64,000 nt of DNA, from positions 90,294,965 to 90,358,964 of the forward strand of contig OX352765.1 in NCBI GenBank assembly GCA_947095585.1. Direction: 5' to 3'. Position numbers and translations under genes: made by a program. The DNA is from Nephrocerus scutellatus (lineage: Eukaryota > Arthropoda > Insecta > Diptera > Pipunculidae). Below the pieces are notes generated by a model that worked only from the letters and a program-made list of their open reading frames with translations, was not told the origin of the DNA and did no database searches. Every line of letters starts with the position of its first letter. Position 1 is the first letter of the stretch. This document shows positions 1-9,850 of this stretch, piece by piece.

Positions 1-45
1 AGAGCCTTGAGGAACACCATTTACGAGAGTAGATTGAAAGTTCGC
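1..45 (-). pseudogene. LINE reverse transcriptase scrap at window edge
   Basis: Read on the minus strand, the first 24 bases encode VNGVPQGS, which matches RT motif B of Jockey-type non-LTR retrotransposons (GVPQGS is the usual core). The piece runs off the window edge, so its extent is unknown. A mariner C-terminus lies immediately upstream on the same strand, so the mariner may have landed in this LINE. The call rests on one short motif. Confidence 0.4.
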
Positions 46-93
46 CACCTGACAAAGTAAGAATACTCGTACTCGGAAGTTCAAAAAATGTTT

Positions 94-340
94 TTATTTC
101 TGAACATAACCACGTCTTAGCTCAATGCACTTCCTCCATTTGATCTTAAATGTCATTATACGAGTTTTTAAAATGTGATTGTAAGGGTTTTAAAAAATAT
201 TGCCTCAAGTCCTTCAAAAAATTCATTTACTGCAGCTTCAACCTCTTCATTCCTTAAAAATGTCCTCCTAAATGTTTTTTTTTAAGTTGGTCGACTAATG
301 CAAATCACATGGAGTGTGATCAGGCGCATAATTGAGTATT
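94..340 (-). pseudogene. mariner transposase, C-terminal remnant
   Basis: The minus strand encodes the end of a mariner DDD transposase in pieces separated by frameshifts. APDHTPCDLH (about 335-305) matches the segment that holds the third catalytic Asp. EEVEAAVNEFFEGLE (about 270-225) and KWRKCIELRRGYVQK, followed by a stop at 94-96, match the usual C-terminus, which commonly reads RWxKCIxLxGDYVEK. Stop codons and at least one frameshift show that it is dead. The HTH domain and first two catalytic residues are absent. It is a different copy from the mariners near 33 kb and 55 kb. No terminal inverted repeat was identified. Confidence 0.7.
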
Positions 341-461
341 CGGTAGACTAACAGAGTGCGGGCGCGAACTTTGCTGCCTGGATTATTAGCTTCGCCTTTC
401 GGTATCGCAATTATGTTATATGGATTTCATAAAAACATCAAGGACATAACAAAATACTTCA

Positions 462-545
462 GTTGTAAGCATAATACGAACGGTCGCGAGAAGGTTAGCC
501 CTGGAACTCAACGGTCTGATGCGTTAAATATTATTAGTATTATAC
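462..545 (+). mobile_element. SINE 3' end (shared family)
   Basis: About 70 bp match the 3' ends of the SINE-like copies near 8.7, 25.3, 40.2 and 40.85 kb. The shared core runs from CGAACGGTCGCGAGAAG to ACGGTCTG. It is followed by an ATT-rich tail (TATTATTAGTATTATA), as expected for a LINE-mobilised SINE. The tRNA-like head is missing, so this is a 5'-truncated copy. It carries no protein. Confidence 0.6.
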
Positions 546-699
546 TTCAAATCCCAAACCGTACAAGAATATTAAAAGAACGAACTGGATGAAATTCAGT
601 TATATTATCCGGACCAAACTGAACCAATTTCCTAATATTGAACCTGTAACGACTGCGGACGGGGCCTCCAACTTAAGTTGTTTATAGGTTCGATGAAAG

Positions 700-2800
700 T
701 TTCATGCCGGATCAGTCGTAGCAAGAAAAAGCACCCACCTTGGAGGGATGAACTGGATAAGCTCAGTAGACTGCCCAGATCTACTTTTAATATCTGTTAC
801 ACCAATAATTTCTGGCAACCCTACAAGGACTGCCATCAGGAAAGCTAAATGACGTTCCTGGATGGAGTTCTATCAATCCATTGAGTCCACCAAAGAATAG
901 AAAGAATGTGTAAGGTTCTATCCAAGAAAACTCCTGCCCGACTTTTATCAAAAGATCGGAAGGCAGTTGATCTGGATCCACGGCAGAATCTCAGGATATT
1001 CTGATTAACACCAACATCAAAATACCAACATGCTTACCTTAAAGGCAGGTCTACAGAGACGTATCTTCAACCATGTCCAAATTAATGCCATCCAGGGGGC
1101 TCTTACTTAGTAAGGGATGGAGCAAATCCTAATACATACAAGGGATCATTTCCATGCTAGTTAGCAGGGAATTCTAAGTTAATCTGGGCAGTAGCAGTTT
1201 CAGCAAATCAGAGGCACACCTCAAGGAGGAGTAATATCGCCCTTACTGTGGCTGACGGTTATAAACAAGGTCCTTAGCTCACTTGAGTTGGACAGGACGA
1301 AAGCTATCGCATATGCAGATGACGTAGTGATACTTGTATCAGGATAGTATCCTTCGGTGATTAGTGAAGTCATGGAAGGGGCTCTAAAAAGAGTTAGCTT
1401 CTGGGCGACCAGCTGTGGCCTGGGGGTTAACTCTGGCAAAACTGCAAAACTGAAATGGTACTTTTTATTGCTAAGTCTAGTATACCGAATTTTGTGCTGC
1501 CCAAACTCAACGATCCGACACTGCAAGCGTGCATTGCTCTATATGCTAGCAACAAAACCATTGGTGACGAATGGGGACTATTGAATATAGAATGTAGGGC
1601 TAAGAAAACATCCATTGCTCTATATGCTATTAACGAAACAATTGGTAAGAAATATGGACTGCAACCGAGTATTTCTCTGGGGCTGTACACAGCGGTAGTA
1701 CGTCCTATTCTCACCTATGGAGCGCAGGTCTGGTCGTGGTGGTGGAATACAAAGATCGGTAGCTGTTGGCGTAACGGGAGCACTATGGTCCTGACCTATT
1801 TATTATATATGTTGCGAGTGCAGCGCGGTCCGTCACAGAGAATTCGGGTGGTTTGTTACCAAACAATACGGTCACTATACTGCAGTTGTTACCAAAGGAG
1901 ATGATACCATCTTCAACCGAATACTGAACTCCTAAACTATACTTCAGCGCCAGCTTTGCTGTAGAGTTTCCGACTGGAAAAAAATACCCGGGGAAGTTTT
2001 GACACTTATTGATGTAACTCTATTCACCGATAGATCCAAGATGGTAAATGGAGTCAACGCTGGAGTTTTCTCTGAAAATCTTTATGTTTCAAAGTCCTAC
2101 AAGCTACCCGACTCTACTAGCATTTTCGAGGCGGATTTCTTAGCAATAAGGGAGGCATATGCGTCGTAGACAGCCAATTCGCGATCAAATCCAGTACAAT
2201 TCTAAACTTGTCAGACAGTGCCAAGCCGAACCGGCTTTGATAAGCCAAAGCATTGACCTGAACATAGTTTGAGTGCCGGGGCTCAGCGACATTGGCGGTA
2301 ATGAGAAAGCTAATTTACTGGCGAAGAAGAGCGTCACTTCACTGAGTGAATGTGCTGTCCTTTGAGCTTCGTCAGAGTTCGTGTTTTCACTTTCCTTACC
2401 ACCAAATCACAGTTAAGGTGGTTTAACTTGACAAATTCTACCACGTAGACGGTGTTGTGGCATTCCTATCACAAAGGCAAATAGATCGAGCTGATCTCCA
2501 GATCACGGAGGGATGTTTCAAGAGTGGTTGCCGTAATCACGGGTCATTGGCCAGTAGCCAGCCATGCAGCTTAACTGAGAATCCCTCATTATACCTTTTA
2601 CAGGAGATGCTTGGACGTAAATGAGAAAAAAACTCTTATTCATTATCTTTGCAAGTGGCTAGCCCAAACTCCGCAAACTGAGTAATCCCTTCTTTGCCGA
2701 CTTAAGGGCGCTTTCGAAGTGCGGCATCACCATTTTGATGTCGTACCTGAATGCCACAGGTTGGATATAATCAACCCAATAAACGGCGCACTCAAGCGCT
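700..2800 (+). pseudogene. LOA/I-type non-LTR retrotransposon ORF2, decayed
   Basis: Recognisable segments occur in the expected order. The endonuclease-RT linker lies at about 705-1000 (KKHPPWRDELDKLSR, then KVLSKKTPARLL). RT motif B is RGTPQGGVISPLLW (1210-1251), and motif C is YADD (1312-1323) with both catalytic Asp codons intact. The thumb has two partial copies of an ALYA.N.TIG segment (about 1540 and 1620) and LYTAVVRPILTYGAQVW (1685-1735). RNase H begins FTDRSKM (about 2025) and ends GNEKANLLAKK (about 2300). A C-terminal segment like VITGHWPVASHAA lies near 2530-2570. An in-frame TAG at 1345 and many frameshifts kill it. The RT fingers between about 1000 and 1200 are largely missing. 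Inference: an old, non-mobile copy. Confidence 0.85.
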
Positions 2801-4080
2801 ATTTAAGGTACTCTCTAAGACAGCGCGGACCACGACTCTACCCACCTACCTATACGTCAATGTTCGTATAGGCTACCTTGCAGCGTAAATTGTCCTGAAA
2901 GGAACATATGTTGTTTCTCATACTGTAATGATTGTTATAATGGTATCAGCGACAGTATCCACGTCGGCATTGATAGGAATAAAGGCACTGAGTTTTATCT
3001 GCCCAAAAAATTTTAACAATCGTTTATCTGCAGTAGCGAAAAGATAAAGATTAGAATGTTGCTGCGGTCCACTCCAAAACTAAAAGAAGAAAGCACAGAA
3101 AACCAACTAAACTGTCTAACATTAACTCACTCAGACCCAGATAGAAAAAACTCGTTTCGTGAATGAAATACAAACAATATAATAATAATAATAAAAAATG
3201 AATAACTCAATTACCTACCCGCTGCTTTCATTGTTGTTGCAGCAGAAGTTTTCTAAATAACTGAAACCTAATCCATAAGATACAATGGCTAGCTGGCACT
3301 TTGTTGTGATGGGGTCGAAAGCCACATCACACAGATCAATTTAGCGGTAATCGGAAACTTAATTACTATGACCCAGCAGACAAAACAGTGGGTATAATGT
3401 AAGCCTATAAATAAATTAATCAATTATGACAGCAACGATAGATGAAAAGGAAGCACATGCATTGCACCGGCGCGCGGCGCTCGGCGGCATCGCCTGACTT
3501 AATTATTTATTGGGATCATCACTCAACAAAAAGACAAACGACCGGCAACATAAATCGAGAGCAGGGAAATTGTAAACAATGAACTGATTAACAAATAAAT
3601 AATAAAAAGAAAATAAAAAATCTAAACGCAGCTTTGATAGTGCGTCTCGTGTACGCGATTGTCGGTGTTGACGTCGGCGCTCGCTTTATGACGTGAGCCC
3701 TCATCATCGTTACCAACGCCGACCCCATCAGCGGCGAGTATTGCTGATGGTGGTGCGGGACTCCAGTCTAATAATAATAAAGAGTTTACACCAAGTACTT
3801 GCAGTCGGACAACATCAGCAGGAGCACGAATTATAGGCGTCTATTGACGGCCATCAGATATGGAAGGAACAACGTCAGTCAGTCAGTAGTTTGGTCATAA
3901 ACTGCACGGCAGTCTGAAGCACCCTACAGTTCTTTATGCCATTCAATTGAATGAACGACCGACAACTACTATGTACTATGTGGCTCCCTGACGCCATTAA
4001 ATAAATTATAATTTTGTTGTTGCACTATGCGCCCATAATATTTATTGATTGGTAAATATACAGGGAGAGGCGCGTGTTAG
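2801..4080. other. no recognisable gene
   Basis: I see no conserved coding motif here. The sequence is AT-rich with a short GC-rich patch at about 3468-3500 (GCGCGCGGCGC). There is a small (AAT)n run near 3180-3196 and a short run of repeated CAGT near 3880. It may include the 3' UTR of the preceding LOA-like element up to about 2880. Confidence 0.5.
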
Positions 4081-4423
4081 TTGTAAATTTTACGACACGA
4101 GTCGTTTACGAGCGCGAGATTGACTAAGAATTTTAAAATAAGTGCTGGGGGGGATGTCCCAATGCCATAAAAAACGACGACCGAACATTCATTCCAAACT
4201 GATGCACAAACTAATTTACTAACCAAGGTGTCAATGATCCTTTGCGATGCACAGAAATGATTAGGTACATATTTACATACAAACGAGTTATACACTTGAA
4301 AAGGTGCCAACTGCAAACGTAGGACTAATAATAAAGGGTGCCTCAACTGATGTTTAGAGTATACTAGTACCGACAAATAACTTACTAATATAGTCAGTTG
4401 ACCCCAAGTTAGTATAAGGATTG

Positions 4424-4505
4424 CACTCCTTCAAATTCGCGCTCCACTATTTTAATTGAGGGACCAATGATGGATCTTCTTCTCGCAGATGTGGCCACCA
4501 TCCTC
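4424..4505 (-). pseudogene. inverted 5' piece of RTE-type LINE
   Basis: On the minus strand this segment matches the RTE thumb region also found at 40595-40680 (minus) and about 58130-58185 (plus). In element sense it runs from GTGGCCACATCTGCGAG to GTGCAATCCTT. Weaker similarity (a NLGS segment like YLGA) may extend to about 4390. It abuts, in the opposite orientation, the 3' part of the same family starting at 4506. This arrangement is what twin priming yields: an inverted upstream segment next to the 3' segment, with intervening sequence lost at the junction. Confidence 0.6.
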
Positions 4506-4995
4506 CTCTATGACCTCTTAGCCGCGTTCGATAGAAAAGTCTTACGGAGAATTGTTGGCCCCGTATGTAAGGAAGGACGACTCTAAAATGATAAGATTTA
4601 CGAACGTGACCGCGATGTCGATATCGTGAAGAGGATTAGGCTCGGTAGGATCCGGTGGTCAGGACACCTAGCTCGCATGAGCGAAGAGGATCCTGCTCGG
4701 AAAGTCCTTTACGGTAGGATTTATAGAATACGACAGCGATATCAGCCAAGCCTACGCGGGAAATATGTTGTAGAGCAAGACGCCCAGAGTTTACGGATGC
4801 AAAACTGGATGACATCGGCTTAAAATCGGGACCGTTGAAGAGATGTTTGCGGGAGGCCAGGACCGGGTCCCGGTTGTAGAGCCAAATATTATGAATAAGA
4901 TACCAAGAGATGGTACAAAATCAGGTGACTGGTTTTTTGCAGCAGGCCAGGACCTGACCCCGTTTATAGAGCGAAATATGATGATGATGAACAAA
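4506..4995 (+). pseudogene. RTE-type LINE ORF2, 3'-terminal fragment
   Basis: The plus strand encodes FDRKVLRRIVGPVCKEGR, then VDIVKRIRLGRIRWSGHLAR, a C-terminal signature seen in many insect non-LTR elements (RKILRRIxGPV ... IxRIRWxGHVxRM). It continues with a VVEQDAQSLRMQNW segment. The 3' end is GAGCGAAATATGATGATGATGAA; short ATGATG tails are typical of RTE elements. An earlier duplicate of the tail (AGAGCCAAATATTATG) lies at about 4879, so the last ~110 bp appear twice. A frameshift near 4586 and the lack of the RT core make it non-functional. Relatives lie near 13.2, 25.5, 35.7, 40.4 and 58.5 kb. Confidence 0.85.
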
Positions 4996-5470
4996 AGACC
5001 AAAGAGAAGTTCTTAGATCGAGTGCTTCAAGAACTTTTTTTTTCAAATTTATGTTAAGTCTGTAAAAAAAACTCCTGTTGTACCACATCGATAGTCTTCA
5101 CCCTGTGTGTTACCAATTATCGGTTCCGGTTTGGCTCCAGCTCGGAAGACAATGGGTTCGATTCACGGCGCGTTTAAAAAACGCAAATTTTCTTACCTCA
5201 CTGGTCGTCTAGATAACAAACAGGATTTTAGTATATTGTTACGAAAATGTAAATGTTATGAATAGAAATCTTGTTTCGCTCTGTTATACTCGTATAAGAA
5301 TAATCATTAATATCAGAATTAAGAAGTTACCACAAAAAATAAGCATGACATATAAATAGGATGAAGTGTACTGAACTAAAAGGAGACTATGTTGAAAAAT
5401 AAAATGTTTTTATGCCGAAAAGAGTGTTCCTTATTTCATTTTTCAGGGACTTATTGACCCACCCTCGTAA
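4996..5470. other. intergenic; possible tRNA-like SINE head
   Basis: No coding motif is visible. At about 5115-5165 a segment TTTGGCTCCAGCTCGG is followed by GGGTTCGATTCACGG. These resemble pol III box A and box B of a tRNA-derived SINE head (box B consensus GGTTCGANTCC). The downstream body is not one I can match elsewhere in the window. The rest is AT-rich with nothing identifiable. Confidence 0.35.
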
Positions 5471-5732
5471 TCTATACTAATATTATAAAGAGGTAATGTT
5501 GGTTTGTGTGTATGAGGTAATCTTCAAAACTACTGGACCAATTTCAAAAATTCTTTCACTAATATTTAATATGCACTTTCAGGGTGAACGTAGGCTATAT
5601 ATTATCCCGTTTAAATAAAAGGGTCTTTCGTGGCGACCAATTTTGTAGCTAAATAACTAAAGTTGACGAAAAAACGGTCGGTCATTTTAATCACTGTGTC
5701 CTGTGTACTGCGCTGCTTTTTACGTTCTATAA
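5471..5732 (+). mobile_element. Helentron-like repeat, 3'-truncated
   Basis: It begins TCTATACTAATATTATAAAG, a 5' end shared by many insect Helitron/Helentron-related repeats. An ACTACTGGACCAATTT segment, also characteristic of them, follows about 65 bp downstream. A second element of similar type starts at 5733, so this copy seems cut off or nested against it. It has no coding content. The family assignment comes from remembered end sequences. Confidence 0.55.
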
Positions 5733-5986
5733 TCTATATATATATATATAAAAATAAATGTCTGCTGGTTTGTAATATGACACCAAAATTTAAAAACTAA
5801 ACAACCGATTGAGCTGAAACTATCACAGAATATGTGTCTTAACAAAATCTCGGTAAACCAAATAGTGAAAATACAATCGAGTTGGCGCTTTGTTTAGGTT
5901 TAGGCAATAGTACACCCCTACTGTGGTAGTGATGGAAAGGCGGTGATTCATATGTGCGGGTGGCGGAGCTCCCTGGAAAAGCTAGT
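5733..5986 (+). mobile_element. Helentron-like non-autonomous element, apparently complete
   Basis: The element is about 254 bp. It starts TCTATATATATATATATA followed by AAATAAATGTCTGCTGG, and ends ...GGAAAAGCTAGT. Helentron-related non-autonomous elements typically start TCTATATATA and end in a CTAG(T) context. The internal AACCGATTGAGCTGAAAC segment matches the conserved 'ACCGATT.AGCTGAAA' tract seen in such repeats. It has no coding capacity and would depend on a Rep-helicase supplied elsewhere. Orientation is inferred from the CTAGT end. Confidence 0.6.
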
Positions 5987-5989
5987 ATT

Positions 5990-6300
5990 GCATATAAAAG
6001 TTATATAAGGGACACTTGTATATAAAGTTATGTATATGGAGATTTCTGGTATTTTCTAGGTGGTCACTTATAAAAGAAAATAACCTTCTCGAAAATGTTG
6101 ATTAGGTATAAATATAGCAACTTTATCGCAATAAGTTAGTTATTATATGGAATTGAACAAGACTACTTGAAAAGTAGATTCAGTGAATAATAAGTAATCA
6201 CCAGTGTGAATTTGCATTTGAATTGAATTCGCAACTGTTATCATTTGTCAATTAAAGTTGTCAATTGTGAATAAACGAACTTGTGTTGTGTTTTTATATG
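5990..6300 (+). mobile_element. solo-LTR-like dispersed repeat, copy 1
   Basis: About 270 bp are clearly related to 62660-62965. Shared blocks are TTTTCTAGGTGGT, GATGTTGATTAGGTATAAAT, a TTTATCGCA..AGTTAGTT block, GACTACTTGAAAA and GAATAATAAGTAATCACCAG. A TATA-like box (GGTATAAATA), a following initiator-like region and an AATAAACGAAC polyadenylation-like signal near 6272 suggest an LTR with no internal coding part. I could not define TG..CA ends or a target duplication. A DNA transposon is the alternative. Confidence 0.45.
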
Positions 6301-8085
6301 CAAAACCCATTACGAACTCATAATAATATATAAAGCGCAGTTGTATTTTTCCTAACATTTAATTTTTCTTTACTGAATGTACGAGCAAAGCAGTGTCTAA
6401 AGTATTTAACAAATTATTAAAATTTTTAGCCATTTCGACTAATTGCTATTAAAAGAAATTGTGATTGTCTGAAGCGCGATGTTTTCAGTTAATTGCATGC
6501 TACTCACAGACGACCTTCATGGAATCTAATTAAAGTTAAAATATTACCTTCACTTGAGGAAAGCATAACTTTCTTCCTTCCTTCCTTCATTAATTCTCTC
6601 TGCAATATAAAACATAACTTTATCGTCCGGACATGCACACTGCACACCTCACAATTGCCATTTTTCTATTTGCAGATGAATTTATGCTCCTTCGCGGAAG
6701 TAGTAGAAGTAGAGGCGGATATGCCTGGATCCACCAACCAACTGCGTTTCCTCTAAGTTGCTCAATTCACACCCAAAATACTAAAAAAAAATGCCTGCGG
6801 TTTTCTCGTCCAATTCGTAAAACTAACTGCATCGGCTGTCCGTCCAGTCCACACCGCACAATAAAGTTAACAATCCGCAAATGTAAATTAATAAATTAAG
6901 CAAACATTAATCATTTTACATTGTAGTGCCTGTTCACCCCACTGCCCCTCCATTCAGAACAAAATGATATACTGCACTGTACTTTTCACGAGTACTGTGC
7001 GGATAATCACGCTTCCCCCACCACCGCCCATTATTTCCTTATTCTTCTCATCAACTATAGCAACTTTGTTTTATAGCAAATTTATGAGTTTGTTGAGTTT
7101 CCCGCTTTTTTTGCTTACTTGCTTGCTGACTTATCCTGACTCCAGAGTTCCTTCCGTTCTCATTTCTGTGTGTAAATACACATATTGTTGGTTCTTTTTG
7201 TTGCATTTGCCAACGCTCTTATCGTGTACAGTTCATGCCTTAGCTGTACGTCTTCTAGGTGCGTACTCTACAACTACACATACACTAAACACCAAGGAGA
7301 ACGCTCGCCAAATGCCCTCTTGGCGAAATTTATTTCTGTTTTATAAAATAACACAACATAACATAAATATTTATACATTTTGTAAAAACAAATTTCCCTT
7401 CGGTGAAGACGAACAGAGGGTGGGTAAGGCTCGTTTCGTCTTCCTGGTGTTTCAAGGACTTTGCATGTGCGGCCGGCCATTTCCTTTGAGATATTTGCGT
7501 GCGAAATGTTTCAACTCCTCTGGACGCTCATTCCCGTTTAAGAATTGTTATGCCATTCTATTCCCTTCTTATTGGTCTATCTATGTGATGGGAAGTGAAG
7601 GAGACATCCTTCACTTCCATTCACTTCGTTTAAGTGTTCAAGTTGAAATTATACGCTTGTGTGCCGTACTACCGTCGAAAAAGTTCACAAACAAAAACTT
7701 TAGATAATTTATGATCTATCCGAATGGGAAGAATATGTCAGAGGTACAATTAACGAAAAAAGTCGCGAGGTTGTCGTCGACATTTCTTTGGCAATTTGTC
7801 TGCTGCTGGCTCCTCGTCGCATGTACAAACATACTTTTTGTTGCGCAAGAGTGTTGTTTCCTTCCTTAAAAAAAAACAACAACAAAAAGTACAACAAATT
7901 TGTGAGCAAATATTTTCTGATTTTCAATTGAATTCAACGAATCGAACTTAATTGAACTTTTCAAAGTAAATCAAAATTGGGTGACATCGTTTCGTTTTTT
8001 GTTTGGCTATTGGTATTGATTAAAAAAAACAACTCATAAAAAATAAAAATTTTCAAGTAAATTTTCTGTATCGGAGATGTGTGCA
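6301..8085. other. no recognisable gene; long chance ORF
   Basis: No conserved domain is visible on either strand. A 247-codon open frame at 6964-7707 (+) is the longest non-repeat frame in the window. Its translation is rich in Phe, Leu, Ser, Thr and Cys, shows no domain or repeat that I recognise, and shows no related copy in the window. I treat it as chance. Short runs of CTTCCTTCCTTC occur near 6572. Confidence 0.5.
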
Positions 8086-8088
8086 TAT

Positions 8089-8445
8089 TTCGGGTGGAAG
8101 ACCGTACAACATTCTGAAATAATATTTTTCGTCTCGCCCCAAATTGGTTCAAATTAATGGCTCTTAAGTGGTATCGAATACATTAACAGCGCAGTACCAC
8201 AAGGTTCTGTATTAGGCCCAATTTTGGTTCTAGTTGTATGGAAATGTTGCCGCCTTTGCTGATGTAACATAAAAAAATGGGTGGAAAACCGTTCGACATT
8301 GTGAAATGATATCTTTCGTCTCGCCCTAGTTCATTTCAAGTTAATGGCTCTTAATTGGTATCGAATACATTAACGGCGAAGTGCCAGAAGGTTCTGTATT
8401 AGGTCCAATCTTGTTTCTAGTTTATGTAAACTCTCTATGCAACAC
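8089..8445 (+). pseudogene. duplicated RT motif-B fragment of a LINE
   Basis: Two tandem copies of a ~190-bp piece (about 8089-8275 and 8280-8445) each contain a block ATTAATGGCTCTTAA(G/T)TGGTATCG and an RT motif B. The first reads AVPQGSVLGPIL and the second EVPEGSVLGPILFLVYVNSL. This resembles GVPQGSVLGPLLFLIYINDL of Jockey/CR1-type RTs. In the second copy the Gln is changed to Glu. No motif C follows. The second copy runs directly into the A- and CAAA-rich tract, so the LINE appears interrupted there by the SINE. Confidence 0.65.
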
Positions 8446-8692
8446 AAAAAAAAAACAAACAAACAAACAAACAAACAAACAAACAAACAAACAAACAAAC
8501 AAACAAACAAACAAACAAACAAACAAACAAACAAACAAACAAACAAACAAACAAACAAACAAACAAACAAACAAACAAACAAACAAACAAACAAACAAAC
8601 AAACAAACAAACAAACAAACAAACAAACAAACAAACAAACAAACAAACAAACAAACAAACAAACAAACAAACAAACGAACAACCAAACAAAC
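8446..8692. repeat. (CAAA)n microsatellite, about 240 bp
   Basis: A nearly perfect CAAA run of about 58 units, with a few variant units at the right end (CGAA, CCAA). It lacks stop codons in every frame, which creates long spurious open frames of Asn-Lys-Gln-Thr or Phe-Val-Cys-Leu. It directly adjoins the 3' end of the minus-strand SINE, so on that strand it reads as the SINE tail (TTTG)n. Confidence 0.95.
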
Positions 8693-8985
8693 AACGGTGC
8701 GGCAGACCGTTGCGGTCCAAGGCCTAGCTTTTCCCGACCATTTGTGTTGTGCATGAATATTTTTGCAAACTAAATGGAAGGGACATACAATGTAATCCAT
8801 ATCCGAACAGACAATTGAGAAGCTTTTTGTGAAAAGTTATTACTCTTGAATGTTTGTCAGACATTCGCGACCGTATGGGACCGTAAAAAATACTTTTGGT
8901 GTTTTATTGGTTTCGAATCTCCAACCTCCTGTTTAGAGGTCCATGAACAAACCACTAAGACACGGAGCCTAAACTACTTTACCCA
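8693..8985 (-). mobile_element. tRNA-derived SINE, near full length
   Basis: On the minus strand the head has a box-A-like GTGTCTTAGTGGTTTG and a box-B-like GAGATTCGAAACC, as in tRNA-derived SINEs. The body shares long blocks with the copy at 25100-25377: CAAAAGTATTTTTTACGGTC, a GTCTGACAAAC segment, AAGCTTCTCAATT, and the 3' core AAGCTAGGCCTTGGACC then CAACGGTCTG. The 3' end is followed by the long (TTTG)n tail. It has no ORF and would be mobilised by a LINE. Confidence 0.8.
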
Positions 8986-9204
8986 AAATTTGCAGGACCT
9001 CTTCTTCTATGGAGAAAGTGACTTTCTTAAGAGGTTTGGTCAGGGGCTTTCATATGACATATGAAAAACACCTGGGCACTAATGTTTGAAGTTTTTTATC
9101 CCTCCCAGCAAGGGGAGGAAGGGATTCAATTTATAATTAAATATAAAAAGTTCTTGTAATCGTAATCGACACCAAACAACCACCCCTCCTATTTTAAATC
9201 CAGT

Positions 9205-9850
9205 CAAAGTCTCTAATTGCCTTACTAGTTATCCCACATACTCGCTGGTGAAGTGATCAGCTACTAACCACAAAGAAATGGGTTCAAGTCATACTAGTAC
9301 AACTGTAGTTAACCCAATATGAAAGGAGCTTGACGACAAAAAGTTCTATTGACATAAATCTCAAGGAAAAAAAAGTCTTTAAAAAATTCCTAGAAAACCA
9401 AAAATTAATCTAAAGATACACAAGGTTCCGCAAGGTTGAAAACTATGTCCATTATTGTTTACTATAAAGAAAATAATACTAACCTTCCTCACAGAAAGAG
9501 CAAAAAGAAACATCGATTTGCCAAAGTGATTTTTTATTAGATTTCTGTAAGGTTGTCATTATCGGATGTTATAGCGGAGTCTAGGTAGACAAAGCCTCTA
9601 ACTGCCTTACTAGTTATCCCACATACTTGCTGGTGAAGTGATCAGCTACTAACCACAACGAAATGAGTTCAAATAAATGTAGTTACAAGAATATGAAAGA
9701 AACAAAAGAGTTCTATTGACATAATTCTAAAGGAAAGAAAAGTCTTCGAAGAAATCCAGTAAAACCAAAGAATCAATTTAAAGAAACACAAGGTTCCACA
9801 AGGTTGAAAGCATTGTCCTTTATTATTCATTATAAAGTTAATACTCACCT
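9205..9850 (+). repeat. tandem pair of ~385-bp units with tRNA-like and RT-like parts
   Basis: Two copies start at about 9211 and 9596. Each begins CTCTAA(T/C)TGCCTTACTAG. They share TGGTGAAGTGATCAGCTAC (box-A-like) and a GTTCAA segment (box-B-like in copy 1, GGGTTCAAGTC). Further blocks are GTTCTATTGACATAA and ACACAAGGTTCC(G/A)CAAGG. The last block in copy 1 translates to a KVPQG-like RT motif B followed by CPLLF after a stop. It could be a tRNA-derived SINE fused to, or inserted in, a LINE scrap and then duplicated. Confidence 0.6.

Noticed and set aside
6964..7707. 247-codon open frame
   Set aside because: It is rich in Phe, Leu, Ser and Cys with no domain, no signal of selection and no relative in the window; most likely chance.
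8370..8800. Five overlapping open frames of 96-130 codons on both strands
   Set aside because: All are translations of the (CAAA)n tract, which has no stop codon in any frame.
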